Assembly (NCBI GenBank): GCA_964423925.1
Contig: CAYRGQ010000009.1
Coordinates: forward strand, 14,464-78,463
Origin: CAYRGQ01 sp964423925
Lineage (GTDB): Bacteria > Bacteroidota > Bacteroidia > Sphingobacteriales > Sphingobacteriaceae
Reading direction: 5' to 3'
DNA length: 64,000 bases
Within the stretch, counting starts at the first letter, position 1. Every line of letters starts with the position of its first letter. Of the stretch, positions 1-8,474 are shown piece by piece. The notes under the pieces were generated by a model that searched no databases, had not been told where the DNA came from, and worked only from the letters and a program-made list of their open reading frames with translations. Made by a program: the position numbers and the translations under genes.

Positions 1-1
1 T

Positions 2-1207
2 CAATTTGAGAGCGCCTGCTATTTGGATTCCAACGGCTATAGGGACAACTACGGCAATATCAACGTCTTTATTGCCGTAGGTGCATCCGACTCCGTGGTG
101 GGCACGGCTGCTGATAGCTTCGCGCGCATACAGCAGTTCATCGACCGGTATCCCAACACATGGATTCCTGGATATTTTAGCTACGATTTAAAAAACGAAA
201 TCGAAGAACTGGAATCGCAGCATCCGAACCGGACCGGTTTCCCTGACGCCTATTTTTTCATCTCGTCGGCCACCCTACTTATTGGCAAGTACAACGTGGA
301 GGTTAAAAGCGAACGGCCTGACGAAGTCATTAAGGCTATCGAGGCCACGCAGTGGACCGAACAACACTTGGAATTTCAGGGGCGGTTGCGTCATCGAATG
401 AGCCGGGCGGAATATGTCGATGCTTTCCAGCGCCTGCAGGCCCACATTCGACAGGGCGACATCTATGAAGTTAATCTTTGCCAGGAGTTTTATGCTGAAA
501 ACGCCCGCATTAACCCCTTGGAGGCCTACAAGCGATTGAACGCCATATCGCCAACACCGTTTTCCTGCTTTTTCAGGTATAAACAGCATTATATCCTATC
601 GGCTTCGCCTGAACGCTTCCTTTCCAAGAACGGCACGACGCTCCTGTCACAGCCCATCAAAGGCACCGCCCCTCGAGGCCGAGAGGCGGTGGAAGACCAG
701 AAAATCAGGGACGCGCTGGCCAGCAACCCAAAAGAAGTGAGTGAGAACATCATGATTGTGGATCTTGTCCGCAACGACCTCACCAAGAGCGCCAAGCCGG
801 GCACGGTTAAAGCATCCAACTTGCTGGACGTGCAAAGCTTTCGGCAGGTCCACCAGCTCATCTCCACGGTCTCCTGTCAAGTCGACGAGACCCTCTCCGC
901 CACGCAGGTCATCAAAAACACCTTCCCGCCAGGCTCGATGACGGGTGCGCCCAAGATCAGCGCCATGAAATTAATCGATCAGTATGAGAAAAGCCGTCGC
1001 GGCGTCTATGCTGGAGGGCTGGGATACTTCGGCCCACAGGGCAACTTTGACTTCAGTGTGGTTATCCGCACGTTGTTATACAACGCCGAAACCGGATATT
1101 TATCCTTTCACACAGGGGGTGCGATTACGGCAGAGGCCGAAGCGGAAAAGGAATACGACGAGTGCCTATTAAAAGGGAAGGCAATTTTCGAAATGCTCAA
1201 GACCTAA
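2..1207 (+). CDS. pabB: Aminodeoxychorismate synthase component I, 5'-truncated
   Basis: This is the chorismate-binding subunit that aminates chorismate to 4-amino-4-deoxychorismate in folate (p-aminobenzoate) synthesis. The reading frame is open to the left edge (QFESACYLDSNGY) and the visible TTG at 23 is internal, so the true start lies outside the window. About 400 residues are present. The C-terminal half carries the chorismate-enzyme signatures: SQPIKGTAPRG near residue 215, IMIVDLVRNDL near 245 and PPGSMTGAPK near 305. Anthranilate synthase component I (TrpE) shares this fold. The N-terminal form and solitary location resemble Bacteroidetes PabB, but no glutaminase partner is visible, so TrpE cannot be fully excluded. 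A class IV aminotransferase that could act as PabC lies at about 20 kb. Confidence 0.85.
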   Translation, partial: QFESACYLDSNGYRDNYGNINVFIAVGASDSVVGTAADSFARIQQFIDRYPNTWIPGYFSYDLKNEIEELESQHPNRTGFPDAYFFISSATLLIGKYNVEVKSERPDEVIKAIEATQWTEQHLEFQGRLRHRMSRAEYVDAFQRLQAHIRQGDIYEVNLCQEFYAENARINPLEAYKRLNAISPTPFSCFFRYKQHYILSASPERFLSKNGTTLLSQPIKGTAPRGREAVEDQKIRDALASNPKEVSENIMIVDLVRNDLTKSAKPGTVKASNLLDVQSFRQVHQLISTVSCQVDETLSATQVIKNTFPPGSMTGAPKISAMKLIDQYEKSRRGVYAGGLGYFGPQGNFDFSVVIRTLLYNAETGYLSFHTGGAITAEAEAEKEYDECLLKGKAIFEMLKT

Positions 1208-1230
1208 TCGTCGCTCATCTATCTGCCAGT

Positions 1231-2514
1231 CTACGCGCTCTTGCCGACGATCACCTTCGCCATCCGATCAAAATCCAGGTAGGTACTCGCTATCCGTAAG
1301 ACATCGGTGGCATCCATGCCTTTGATTGTTTCGACGTAATAGTCGTAGTAATCATTTCCTAATCCCGAGAAGTAGGCGTTTTTAAACTTATCACCATGGG
1401 CAAAGACGTTCTCCAAACTTCCCAGCATAGACCCCAAGATGTAGCTTTTGACCACCTGCATTTCGTCCGCGTCAACGGGTTCGGAACGCAGCCGACCGAT
1501 CTCCTTTTCAATTTCGGCCAGGGTAGCCAGCGTGGTATCGGCCCCTACTTCCGTAGCGATCGTTAAATACGCATCGTGTTGCAGGGATACAATACCTGAG
1601 CCAATACCATACGTATACCCCTTGTCTTCACGGATATTAGCCATCAATCGACTACCGAAGTAACCACCCAATAGGATATTGACGAACTGTAAAGCGGGGA
1701 AGTCTGGATGGGCGCGACCTATCGTCCTACTACCGAGCCGAATAGCGGATTGCAGGGCCTTAGGGCGCGGGATAAAGGTTAGGGGGTTGGGGACTGATGG
1801 CGGGTTAAGCGGTTTAGACGCAGAGAATGGCGGCGCGGCGACGGTCCAGCCTTCTTCGAAATGTAACCGGATCTCGTCGACCAGCGCGTCGCTGATTTTT
1901 CCCGAAACGAGGATGGTACAGTTGGAAGGTGTGTACTGTTGCTGGAATAGAGTCAGTAAATCCGCTTGTACGATTTGGTCATAGTCCTCCAATTCCGGTA
2001 CTGCGCCATACCGATTGCCCCCAAAGATTGCCGTACCAAACGCGCGACGCGCGATAAAATCATTTTTTTGCAACGACACCTGCAGTCGTTGCTTGCCATT
2101 GCGGAGGTACGTGGCGAGCTCGCGCTCGGGGAACGTGGTCTCCGTCAGGATGCTTTTTAGCAGCGGCAGAAGGTTCGGCGTGTGCTTGTTAAGCGAAAAA
2201 AGCTTCAGTGAGGAGTGATCGTTGCTAAATTCGGGCATCAGATACGCACCATAGAAATCGATGGTATCCACAATCTGCGCGTGGGTATGGCTCGCCGTTC
2301 CATCCATCAACATGCCACAGGCAACGGTGTGGGGCAACGTATGCTCTCCCTTCGAATAGTCGTTGTTAAAAATCCACTCGATGCGTGTCAACTCCTGGCT
2401 TCCGCCGTCGACTAAAAACAGGTTGGCGCCGTTAGCCAACGGCACGTGCACGGGCGGTATCAACTGAAAGCCGGCTATGGGGTGCGATGCCGGCGCTATG
2501 GTTCTATCGATCAT
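1231..2514 (-). CDS. M16 family peptidase-like protein, subunit without zinc site
   Basis: A 427-residue protein with the M16 (pitrilysin/insulinase) two-domain fold. The N-terminal half resembles processing-peptidase subunits, and the middle holds the ANIREDKGYTYGIGS segment typical of M16 C-domains. At the place where active members have HxxEH the sequence reads HTLPHTVACGML, so zinc-binding residues are missing. It overlaps by 11 bases the upstream partner, which does have the motif. This arrangement is known for heterodimeric M16B proteases in Bacteroidetes, in which one subunit is catalytic and the other contributes the Arg/Tyr region. It is probably translated together with its partner and exported or periplasmic, although no clear signal peptide is visible. 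Confidence 0.85.
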   Translation of the reverse strand: MIDRTIAPASHPIAGFQLIPPVHVPLANGANLFLVDGGSQELTRIEWIFNNDYSKGEHTLPHTVACGMLMDGTASHTHAQIVDTIDFYGAYLMPEFSNDHSSLKLFSLNKHTPNLLPLLKSILTETTFPERELATYLRNGKQRLQVSLQKNDFIARRAFGTAIFGGNRYGAVPELEDYDQIVQADLLTLFQQQYTPSNCTILVSGKISDALVDEIRLHFEEGWTVAAPPFSASKPLNPPSVPNPLTFIPRPKALQSAIRLGSRTIGRAHPDFPALQFVNILLGGYFGSRLMANIREDKGYTYGIGSGIVSLQHDAYLTIATEVGADTTLATLAEIEKEIGRLRSEPVDADEMQVVKSYILGSMLGSLENVFAHGDKFKNAYFSGLGNDYYDYYVETIKGMDATDVLRIASTYLDFDRMAKVIVGKSA

Positions 2515-3754
2515 CTTGTGATTGCGCTAGGTAAACGAGCGTATTAGCATTCTCGTGCCGGAAAATAGCTTGGGCTACGCGTTGAACGTCCTCGACCCTC
2601 ACATCGGCGTACTTAGCTACCTCGCGATTGTATTCGTCGGCATCGCCGAGCAGCTCGTAATAGGCAAGGTTCATTGCCTTATTGAGAATACTCATTTGCG
2701 AAAATTCAAAATTGGACTCGATGCGATTTTTGGCTTTTTCGAGTTCGGCGGGTGGCACGGGCTGGGCTTTCAGGTTGTCGAGCACGCGCCATATTGCTGC
2801 CTCCGCCTCCGGTATCGATACTTGCGGCAGCGGCCTTCCCTCGATTACCAGCAAACTTGTATCAATACTATCGGTGCTGTATGCGCTAACTTGGCTGAAC
2901 AGTTCATTCTCTTTTACCAAGTTGCGAAACAAGCGCGCCGACTGCCCACTTCCAAGGAGGTCAGTAAGCAAGTCCGTAGCGTGGTAATCGGCATCCAAGC
3001 GCGCCGGTCCATGGAATGCGATGTAAATCGCATTGACGGGGACGTCTGCGTGCACAACCTCCTTTCGGGCTTGCTGCTGCGGAGGTTCGGACGGCAGGGA
3101 CCGTACGGGGCGTGTGCCGCCCCGAATCGATCCGAACCATTTCTCGACCAGATGCTTGACTTGGGCGGTATCGACATCGCCGGCGATGGTGAGAATCGCG
3201 TTGCTCGGATGATAATGCTTCATGAAGAAATTGCGCACGTCGGCCATGCGCGCATTCTCGATATGCGCCAACTCCTTGCCGATCGTGGCCCAGCGGTATG
3301 GGTGCACCTGGTACGCCATAGGCCGGAGTCGCAACCACACGTCACCATAGGGCTGGTTCAGGTAGCGTTGCTTAAACTCCTCGCAGACCACGTTGCGCTG
3401 CACCTCCAGGCCTTTTTCATCAAAGGCCAGGCTCAGCATGCGGTCACTCTCCAGCCACAAAGCAGTTTCGACGTTGACCGCAGGCAAGCTCAAGTAATAG
3501 TTGGTGATATCATTGCTGGTAAAGGCATTGTTTTCTCCTCCTACCTGTTGCAAAGCTCCATCGTAACTCGGTATGTTCACCGACCCGCTAAACATCAGAT
3601 GTTCAAACAAATGGGCGAAACCGGTTTGCTGGGGATCTTCATCACGCGCCCCCACATCGTAAAGTACATTGACCACCGCCATGGGCGTGGCATGATCCTC
3701 GTGGACGATTACACGAAGACCGTTATGAAGGGTGAATTTTGTGAAAGAAACCAT
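2504..3754 (-). CDS. M16 family zinc peptidase, catalytic subunit
   Basis: A 416-residue zinc metallopeptidase of the M16B group. The inverted zinc motif HxxEH is present as HLFEH near residue 48, followed about 75 residues later by the expected acidic ligand region (EVQRNVVCEEF). The ATG at 3754 starts directly with the family N-terminus (FTLHNGLRVIVHED). It is the first gene of a two-gene operon with the non-zinc subunit and has a TAnnTTTG promoter box about 25 bases upstream of the start. The pair probably degrades peptides or processes short protein substrates. The exact substrate cannot be told from sequence. Confidence 0.9.
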   Translation of the reverse strand: MVSFTKFTLHNGLRVIVHEDHATPMAVVNVLYDVGARDEDPQQTGFAHLFEHLMFSGSVNIPSYDGALQQVGGENNAFTSNDITNYYLSLPAVNVETALWLESDRMLSLAFDEKGLEVQRNVVCEEFKQRYLNQPYGDVWLRLRPMAYQVHPYRWATIGKELAHIENARMADVRNFFMKHYHPSNAILTIAGDVDTAQVKHLVEKWFGSIRGGTRPVRSLPSEPPQQQARKEVVHADVPVNAIYIAFHGPARLDADYHATDLLTDLLGSGQSARLFRNLVKENELFSQVSAYSTDSIDTSLLVIEGRPLPQVSIPEAEAAIWRVLDNLKAQPVPPAELEKAKNRIESNFEFSQMSILNKAMNLAYYELLGDADEYNREVAKYADVRVEDVQRVAQAIFRHENANTLVYLAQSQDDR

Positions 3755-3779
3755 GTTTTGCCGAGCAGGTTGTATTTAT

Positions 3780-3787
3780 GCAAACCT
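3780..3787 (-). promoter_or_regulatory. -7 promoter box for the M16 peptidase operon
   Basis: TAGGTTTG on the minus strand fits the Bacteroidetes consensus TAnnTTTG. It lies 25 bases upstream of the catalytic M16 subunit ATG at 3754, implying a leader of about 20 bases. The assignment rests on the motif and its position only. Confidence 0.6.
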
Positions 3788-3953
3788 ACTTATTTTAATT
3801 CGAAAACCCTGAAATGAGATTCTTGTCGTATAGCCCCCCTGAATGGCGGTGGTTCGTGTTTTTAAGGAAGGACGTAGGCACAAGTTTGGCGTATGGATGG
3901 CTAAGTCCGCTACCGCAGAAAAACCTTTCAAGCCGCAAGAATGTTATCCTTGC

Positions 3954-4097
3954 ATGAAACGTGCCTTCTTTAAAACGATCGTTCGGATAAACAACATCCT
4001 GTTGCCGAAACTGTCGGGCAAGGATCCCAGCAAGCTTAATAAGGCTCAGCAGGCGATGTTGGCCTATCGGTATTGGGCATTAATCAACTCCCTGTGA
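3954..4097 (+). CDS. Small conserved basic protein (often labelled SsrA-binding protein)
   Basis: A 47-residue protein starting MKRAFFKTIVRINNILLPK and ending YRYWALINSL. It resembles a short Bacteroidetes family whose members begin MK-FF and end with an aromatic-rich GWRYY-like segment. Database entries for that family are often called SsrA-binding protein, although they are far shorter than SmpB and have no shown link to it. A longer reading from 3843 is open (84 residues), but its upstream 37 residues do not look like the family, so I prefer the ATG at 3954. The 3' end overlaps the convergent terC-like gene by 18 bases. The function is unknown. Confidence 0.6.
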   Translation: MKRAFFKTIVRINNILLPKLSGKDPSKLNKAQQAMLAYRYWALINSL

Positions 4098-4871
4098 AGC
4101 GTTGGTTTCCAAAGCTTCGCTTTTTTTCCGGCGGTTGTGCGTGGATCGGATGTTCAAGTATTCCACCAGAACGGAAAACGCCATCGCGAAATAGATATAG
4201 CCTTTCGGTATGTGCTGTTCGAAGGCTTCCGCCGTCAAGGATACACCGATCAGCAACAGAAATGCGAGCGCCAGCATTTTTACGGTCGGATGTTTATTGA
4301 CAAAATCGCTAATAGCCCCCGCCGATATCATCATCACGACGACCGCGATTATTACTGCAGCTATCATCACACCGATGTGGTCTACCATGCCTACGGCCGT
4401 AATGACCGAATCCAGGGAGAAAACTAGGTCTAGAATTAGGATTTGCGTGATCACATTGCCAAACGTTATAACTTTTCCCTTGATTTGATGGCGCTCCTCC
4501 TCGCCTTCCACCCGGGTATGGATTTCGGTGACGCTTTTATAGATGAGGAAGAGTCCGCCCAAGAGCAGAATCAAATCCCTCCCCGACAAGGCAAGGTACC
4601 TGTTCCATGCCTCGGAGGATAACTGCACCCACTCCGCCGCATTAAATAGAGGCTGCGTAAGCCCCATAATCCACTTGATGGAAAACAACAGCCCTACACG
4701 CATCAACATTGCAAGCAGCAAGCCCAGCTGGCGTGCTTTTTTTTGCTGTTCGGGAGGGAGCTTACCGCTAAGGATGGAGATAAATACGATGTTGTCGATG
4801 CCAAGGACGATTTCCAGCACGGTAAGCGTTAGCAAAGAAATCCAGATTTCGGGGTTAGCGAGCCATTCCAT
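4080..4871 (-). CDS. TerC family integral membrane protein
   Basis: A 263-residue polytopic membrane protein of the TerC/Alx family, with about seven hydrophobic segments. The family motif around LEIVLGIDNIVFIS occurs near residue 20 and a second acidic membrane motif (ILDLVFSLDSVITAVG) near residue 145. The charged membrane residues (E and D in the two motifs) are those thought to handle metal ions. TerC-like proteins are linked to manganese export at the translocon and to tellurite resistance. No ter operon surrounds it, so a manganese or general metal role is more likely than tellurite resistance. Its 3' end overlaps the small gene on the other strand. Confidence 0.9.
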   Translation of the reverse strand: MEWLANPEIWISLLTLTVLEIVLGIDNIVFISILSGKLPPEQQKKARQLGLLLAMLMRVGLLFSIKWIMGLTQPLFNAAEWVQLSSEAWNRYLALSGRDLILLLGGLFLIYKSVTEIHTRVEGEEERHQIKGKVITFGNVITQILILDLVFSLDSVITAVGMVDHIGVMIAAVIIAVVVMMISAGAISDFVNKHPTVKMLALAFLLLIGVSLTAEAFEQHIPKGYIYFAMAFSVLVEYLNIRSTHNRRKKSEALETNASQGVD

Positions 4872-4921
4872 ATAGGGTGTTTTTTATCAGGCAAATGTAC
4901 GTATTGGTTCTTTTTAATTGC

Positions 4922-4952
4922 AAAAATGGCGGCACCTAATTTGGCACCGCCA
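4922..4952 (-). terminator. Intrinsic terminator after the acyl-CoA dehydrogenase gene
   Basis: TGGCGG and CCGCCA form the arms of a hairpin with a partly paired interior, followed on the minus strand by five T residues. It lies 56 bases past the acyl-CoA dehydrogenase stop codon and before terC. Confidence 0.6.
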
Positions 4953-5007
4953 TCCAAACCTAAAAACAAAACAAACAAATTCGCATCCGGTTTTCGCTAG
5001 GGGATTG

Positions 5008-6156
5008 CTACTTGAGTACCTCGCGCGAAATCACGAGCTTTTGGATCTCCGAGGTCCCCTCGCCTATCGTACACAGCTTTGCATCGCGATAATATTTTTC
5101 GACCGGAAAATCCTTCGTATACCCATAACCACCAAATATTTGCACCGCTTCTGTCGCGCAGCGTACCGCCACTTCAGAGGTGTAGTACTTTGCCATCGCC
5201 GAATACTTGGTCACGTCGCCTCCTTTATTCTTAATGTCTGACGCCTGCCTAATGAGGAGTTCTGCAGCCTCGATTTCCGTCGCCATGTCCGCCAACTTAA
5301 ACGATATGCCCTGAAAGTTCGCGATAGGCTGCCCAAACTGATGCCGCTCCTTGGCGTACTTGACCGCCGCCTGAAAGGCACCTTTGGCGATACCCAGTGC
5401 CAGGGCAGCAATGGAAATACGCCCCCCGTCCAACACCTTCATGGCTTGTTTGAATCCATCACCCACTTGCCCCAACAAATGGCTTTTGGGGATACGGCAG
5501 TTGTCAAAGATGAGCTCGGTCGTTTCTGACGCGCGCATGCCCAACTTATTTTCTTTTTTGCCGTGGGAAAAGCCCGGCGTCCCCTGCTCCACGACGAAGG
5601 CAGACACCCCCGCCGACTTACCTTCCTCGCCCGTTCGGGCCATCAACACGAGCACGTCGCAACTTTTGCCATGCGTAATCCAATTTTTAGTACCGTTAAT
5701 AATGTATTCGTCGCCGTGTAGCACCGCCGTCGTCCGCATCCGCAATGCGTCCGAACCCGTGTTGGCCTCGGTTAAGGCCCAGGCACCGATCCATTCGGCC
5801 GACGCCAGCTTGGGTAGCCAGCGCGCCTTCTGTTCGTCGTTGGCGAACAACGCCAGATGTCCCGAGCAAAGCGAATTATGCGCGGCCAGGGAGAGTCCTA
5901 TCGAACCGCATACCTTTGCAACTTCGACGATGATGTCCACGTATTCGTGGTACCCCAGACCAGCTCCGCCATATTCTTCGGGAATTAGCGCCCCCATAAT
6001 CCCCAACTCACCCATCGCACGAAACGTTTCTATCGGAAAATGCTGCCGCTCGTCCCAATCCATGACATGCGGACGAATTTCCTTTTCCGAAAAATCGCGG
6101 ACCATTTGCCGCACCATGTCCCTATTGCCGTCCGCTTCTATACCGTACTGTTGCAT
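5008..6156 (-). CDS. Acyl-CoA dehydrogenase
   Basis: A 382-residue FAD enzyme that oxidises the alpha-beta bond of an acyl-CoA thioester and passes electrons to electron-transfer flavoprotein. It is full length for the short/medium-chain family. Visible signatures are ALTEANTGSDA near residue 135 (FAD/substrate site), IPEEYGGAGLG near 60 and the C-terminal YRDAKLCTIGEGTSEIQ, in which the glutamate of GEGTSE matches the catalytic base of short-chain and butyryl-CoA dehydrogenases. It is monocistronic with a terminator behind it. The substrate could be a short straight-chain or branched-chain acyl-CoA; sequence alone does not decide. No etf genes are adjacent. Confidence 0.93.
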   Translation of the reverse strand: MQQYGIEADGNRDMVRQMVRDFSEKEIRPHVMDWDERQHFPIETFRAMGELGIMGALIPEEYGGAGLGYHEYVDIIVEVAKVCGSIGLSLAAHNSLCSGHLALFANDEQKARWLPKLASAEWIGAWALTEANTGSDALRMRTTAVLHGDEYIINGTKNWITHGKSCDVLVLMARTGEEGKSAGVSAFVVEQGTPGFSHGKKENKLGMRASETTELIFDNCRIPKSHLLGQVGDGFKQAMKVLDGGRISIAALALGIAKGAFQAAVKYAKERHQFGQPIANFQGISFKLADMATEIEAAELLIRQASDIKNKGGDVTKYSAMAKYYTSEVAVRCATEAVQIFGGYGYTKDFPVEKYYRDAKLCTIGEGTSEIQKLVISREVLK

Positions 6157-6397
6157 CGTTTACTATTGGTTTTAAACAATAATACTCAATTCAACACGCA
6201 TTTAAAACCATAGAAAATACGGTGAAACGTAGAATAAAACGGTTTTCGGTACAATAATGCGACCGAAAGAAAGTAAAAGGTATTTGTCGCCCAAAAGAGC
6301 CAGAAAAAACTTTAATGAAAAAAATTTAATTTTTTAACATTTTCGATGCGCTATCCCATCGACAAAAAAAACGGGATCCAAGCTCTCCAGTAATCCT

Positions 6398-6405
6398 TAT
6401 CTTTG
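6398..6405 (+). promoter_or_regulatory. -7 promoter box of ispD, four bases before the ATG
   Basis: TATCTTTG matches TAnnTTTG and is followed by only GGCC before the ispD ATG at 6410. With the usual distance between this box and the start of transcription, the mRNA should begin at or next to the A of the ATG, giving a leaderless message. Confidence 0.6.
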
Positions 6406-6409
6406 GGCC

Positions 6410-7105
6410 ATGCCAGCCAACTATGCCATTATTGTAGCCGGGGGCACCGGATCCCGGATGGATAACGGAACGCCCAAACAATTCCTGCCCTTAGCCGGCA
6501 CCCCGTTGCTCATGCATACGATTCGCAAATTCCATGAATCCCGCACGCGCCCGGCCATTTTAGTAGTCCTGCCTGCCCACCACCAATCTACGTGGCGCGC
6601 GCTATGCGAACGCACGGGCTTCGACATTCCACATGCCACCTGCGACGGTGGTGCGTCGCGCTTTCAATCTGTAAGAAAGGGTCTGGAATGGATTAAAGAA
6701 CAGGAAGAAGAGCTCAACTGCATTGCCGTACACGATGCCGCACGACCGCTCGTAAGCCCGGCATTGATTGACGCCATGTTCGACGCGATCTACGAACACG
6801 AGGCCGCGGTGCCGGCCGTACGATGCGTAGACTCCGTACGCCTATGGGATAGCGACACGGCAACCAACAGAGCCGTCCCCCGCGACCAGGTTTTCTTAGT
6901 CCAGACTCCCCAAGCTTTTCGTGCACAAACCTTGCTGGAGGCCTACGATACCGACGAGCAGGTTGGATTCACGGATGACGCATCCGTGGTAGAAGCAAAG
7001 AAAATCCCCATCAAAATCGTTGATGGGGAGTATGATAACTTTAAGATTACGTTTCCGAATGATTTCGAAATCGCGGAATCTATCCTCTCGAAAGGCGCGC
7101 GTTAG
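6410..7105 (+). CDS. ispD: 2-C-methyl-D-erythritol 4-phosphate cytidylyltransferase
   Basis: A 231-residue cytidylyltransferase of the non-mevalonate (MEP) isoprenoid pathway, joining CTP and methylerythritol phosphate. The N-terminal nucleotide-binding motif IVAGGTGSRMDNGTPKQF is intact at residues 7-25, including the basic residues that bind CTP phosphates. HDAARPLV near residue 108 and the TPQAF and TDDASVVE segments are also in place. The length matches the family. The gene stands alone between divergent and convergent neighbours, and its stop codon overlaps the stop of a small membrane-protein gene on the other strand. Confidence 0.95.
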   Translation: MPANYAIIVAGGTGSRMDNGTPKQFLPLAGTPLLMHTIRKFHESRTRPAILVVLPAHHQSTWRALCERTGFDIPHATCDGGASRFQSVRKGLEWIKEQEEELNCIAVHDAARPLVSPALIDAMFDAIYEHEAAVPAVRCVDSVRLWDSDTATNRAVPRDQVFLVQTPQAFRAQTLLEAYDTDEQVGFTDDASVVEAKKIPIKIVDGEYDNFKITFPNDFEIAESILSKGAR

Positions 7106-7254
7106 GCCGCGCCCCGTATCACGCGGAGCAATACTGCGACAATCGCAATGACGAGTAATACGTGGATGATTCCCCCATCAACAAAACCTCCGAAAAAGCT
7201 AATTGCCCAGATGATCACTAAGATCACGGCAATTATGTACAATAGATTTCCCAT
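7102..7254 (-). CDS. Small membrane protein, Lmo0937 type
   Basis: A 50-residue ORF below usual length cut-offs. It starts at the ATG at 7254 and reads MGNLLYIIAVILVIIWAISF followed by a short glycine turn (FGGFVDGG), then a second hydrophobic stretch ending LLRVIRGAA. Two membrane helices separated by a glycine-rich turn are typical of the small Lmo0937-family membrane proteins, which are common in Bacteroidetes and often stress related. The stop codon overlaps that of ispD by two bases, so the genes converge. The function is unknown. Confidence 0.75.
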   Translation of the reverse strand: MGNLLYIIAVILVIIWAISFFGGFVDGGIIHVLLVIAIVAVLLRVIRGAA

Positions 7255-7358
7255 AACAAACGAGTTAGATTTGAAAATTTTTGATACTCATCCTATTAAC
7301 ACGCCTCCCCCGCAAATTGTTTGATTAAAATACGGACGTGTGGAGCTAGTAGGATGAA

Positions 7359-8132
7359 CTAACCGTTCACCGAAAAGCCAATCTGCAACCCGTCATAAGC
7401 TAAGGAAATGCCTTTGGGAAGATCTTTTTCCACGTCGTCATGCCGCCCCAAAGCATGGCTGATATGCGTAAAATACGTCTGTTCGGCACCAATTTCGGTA
7501 GCGAGTTGAATGGCTTCTTCAATGGTCAAATGGGAGATGTGTGGCTCGCGCTGAAGGGCGTTGAGTACAAGGGTTTTGCTGCCACGAATTTTTTCAATTT
7601 GATCAGCCGCGATGGTTTTTGCGTCCGTAATATAAGTGAAGTCGCCAAATCGGAAACCCAAGACGGGCATGCGGTAGTGCAGGACTTCGATCGGCATGAT
7701 GGGCAAGCTGCCGAACAGGGTGAACGGCTTTAATCCGATCTCATTGAGTCGGATTTGTGGCACACCGGGATACCGATACGTGGTAAATGCGTAGTAAAAT
7801 TCGCGCTTCAGTGCCTCGATGGTATCCGATGACGCATAGATGTCCAGTTCGCCCCTTACGCGATTGAATGCGCGTACGTCGTCTAGACCGGCTACATGGT
7901 CCTTATGGGAATGGGTAAACACTACCGCGTCCAAATTCTTAACACCCTGGCGCAGCATTTGGTATCGAAAGTCGGGCCCGGTATCCACGACAAGGTTGTA
8001 CTCCCCAGCCGTGATCATGATCGACGAGCGAAGCCGTTTGTCACGTGGATCTGTAGAACGGCACACCGCACAGTCGCACGCGATAACTGGCACACCCTGG
8101 GAGGTGCCTGTACCCAAAAATGTAATCGTCAA
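7359..8132 (-). CDS. MBL-fold metal-dependent hydrolase, PhnP-like
   Basis: A 257-residue metallo-beta-lactamase-fold hydrolase. The metal motif is present as THSHKDHVAGLDD near residue 75, with further ligands at VDTGPDF (about 50), ITDAKT (about 167) and THISHALG near the C-terminus. The N-terminal GTGTSQGVPVIACDCAVC, with its cysteine cluster, matches PhnP-type cyclic phosphate phosphodiesterases and lipoate-ligase-associated homologues. No phn genes are nearby, so a general phosphodiesterase role is a better guess than phosphonate breakdown. The start overlaps the stop of the upstream 90-residue gene by four bases, suggesting translational coupling. Confidence 0.85.
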   Translation of the reverse strand: MTITFLGTGTSQGVPVIACDCAVCRSTDPRDKRLRSSIMITAGEYNLVVDTGPDFRYQMLRQGVKNLDAVVFTHSHKDHVAGLDDVRAFNRVRGELDIYASSDTIEALKREFYYAFTTYRYPGVPQIRLNEIGLKPFTLFGSLPIMPIEVLHYRMPVLGFRFGDFTYITDAKTIAADQIEKIRGSKTLVLNALQREPHISHLTIEEAIQLATEIGAEQTYFTHISHALGRHDDVEKDLPKGISLAYDGLQIGFSVNG

Positions 8133-8401
8133 ATCGAAAGCTTTGTTTGCCTGATATTTCCCAAAAAGTGTGCTTGCTTTTCGCTGAGCTTGCTGGCGTC
8201 GGCATTAGACGTGCGCACGAGCTCCACGAGTGCATGTATCTTCGCTTCTAGCGTGTAGAATCTATTGACTACCACCACCTTGTCGTGTTGCAGTATACAT
8301 GCTCCGGTCTTAAAGTTTCCGCGCTCATACCGCACGCGATAGCCCAAATCCCGCAGAAGGGTTTCCAGCTTTTCCAAACTATGTGAGGTGATCGGAAGCA
8401 T
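8129..8401 (-). CDS. Conserved hypothetical protein, 90 residues
   Basis: A short soluble protein (LEKLETLLRDLGYRVRYERG at residues 9-28) with mixed alpha/beta character and several lysine and arginine residues, without signal peptide or membrane segment. I recognise no named domain. The four-base overlap with the PhnP-like hydrolase gene indicates one transcript and possibly a linked role. The start at 8401 is the first ATG of the frame. Confidence 0.65.
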   Translation of the reverse strand: MLPITSHSLEKLETLLRDLGYRVRYERGNFKTGACILQHDKVVVVNRFYTLEAKIHALVELVRTSNADASKLSEKQAHFLGNIRQTKLSI

Positions 8402-8474
8402 ACATCGTCAAATTCGACAGCCAAAATACGACTCATTCGATCAAGATACAACCCCGAGTTATTAACATGCCCGA

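Noticed and set aside
2555..3817. A 420-codon plus-strand open frame
   Set aside because: It is fully antisense to the catalytic M16 peptidase gene, has no recognisable domain and results from codon bias on the other strand.
5384..6175. A 263-codon plus-strand open frame
   Set aside because: It is antisense to the acyl-CoA dehydrogenase gene, whose protein is clearly real.
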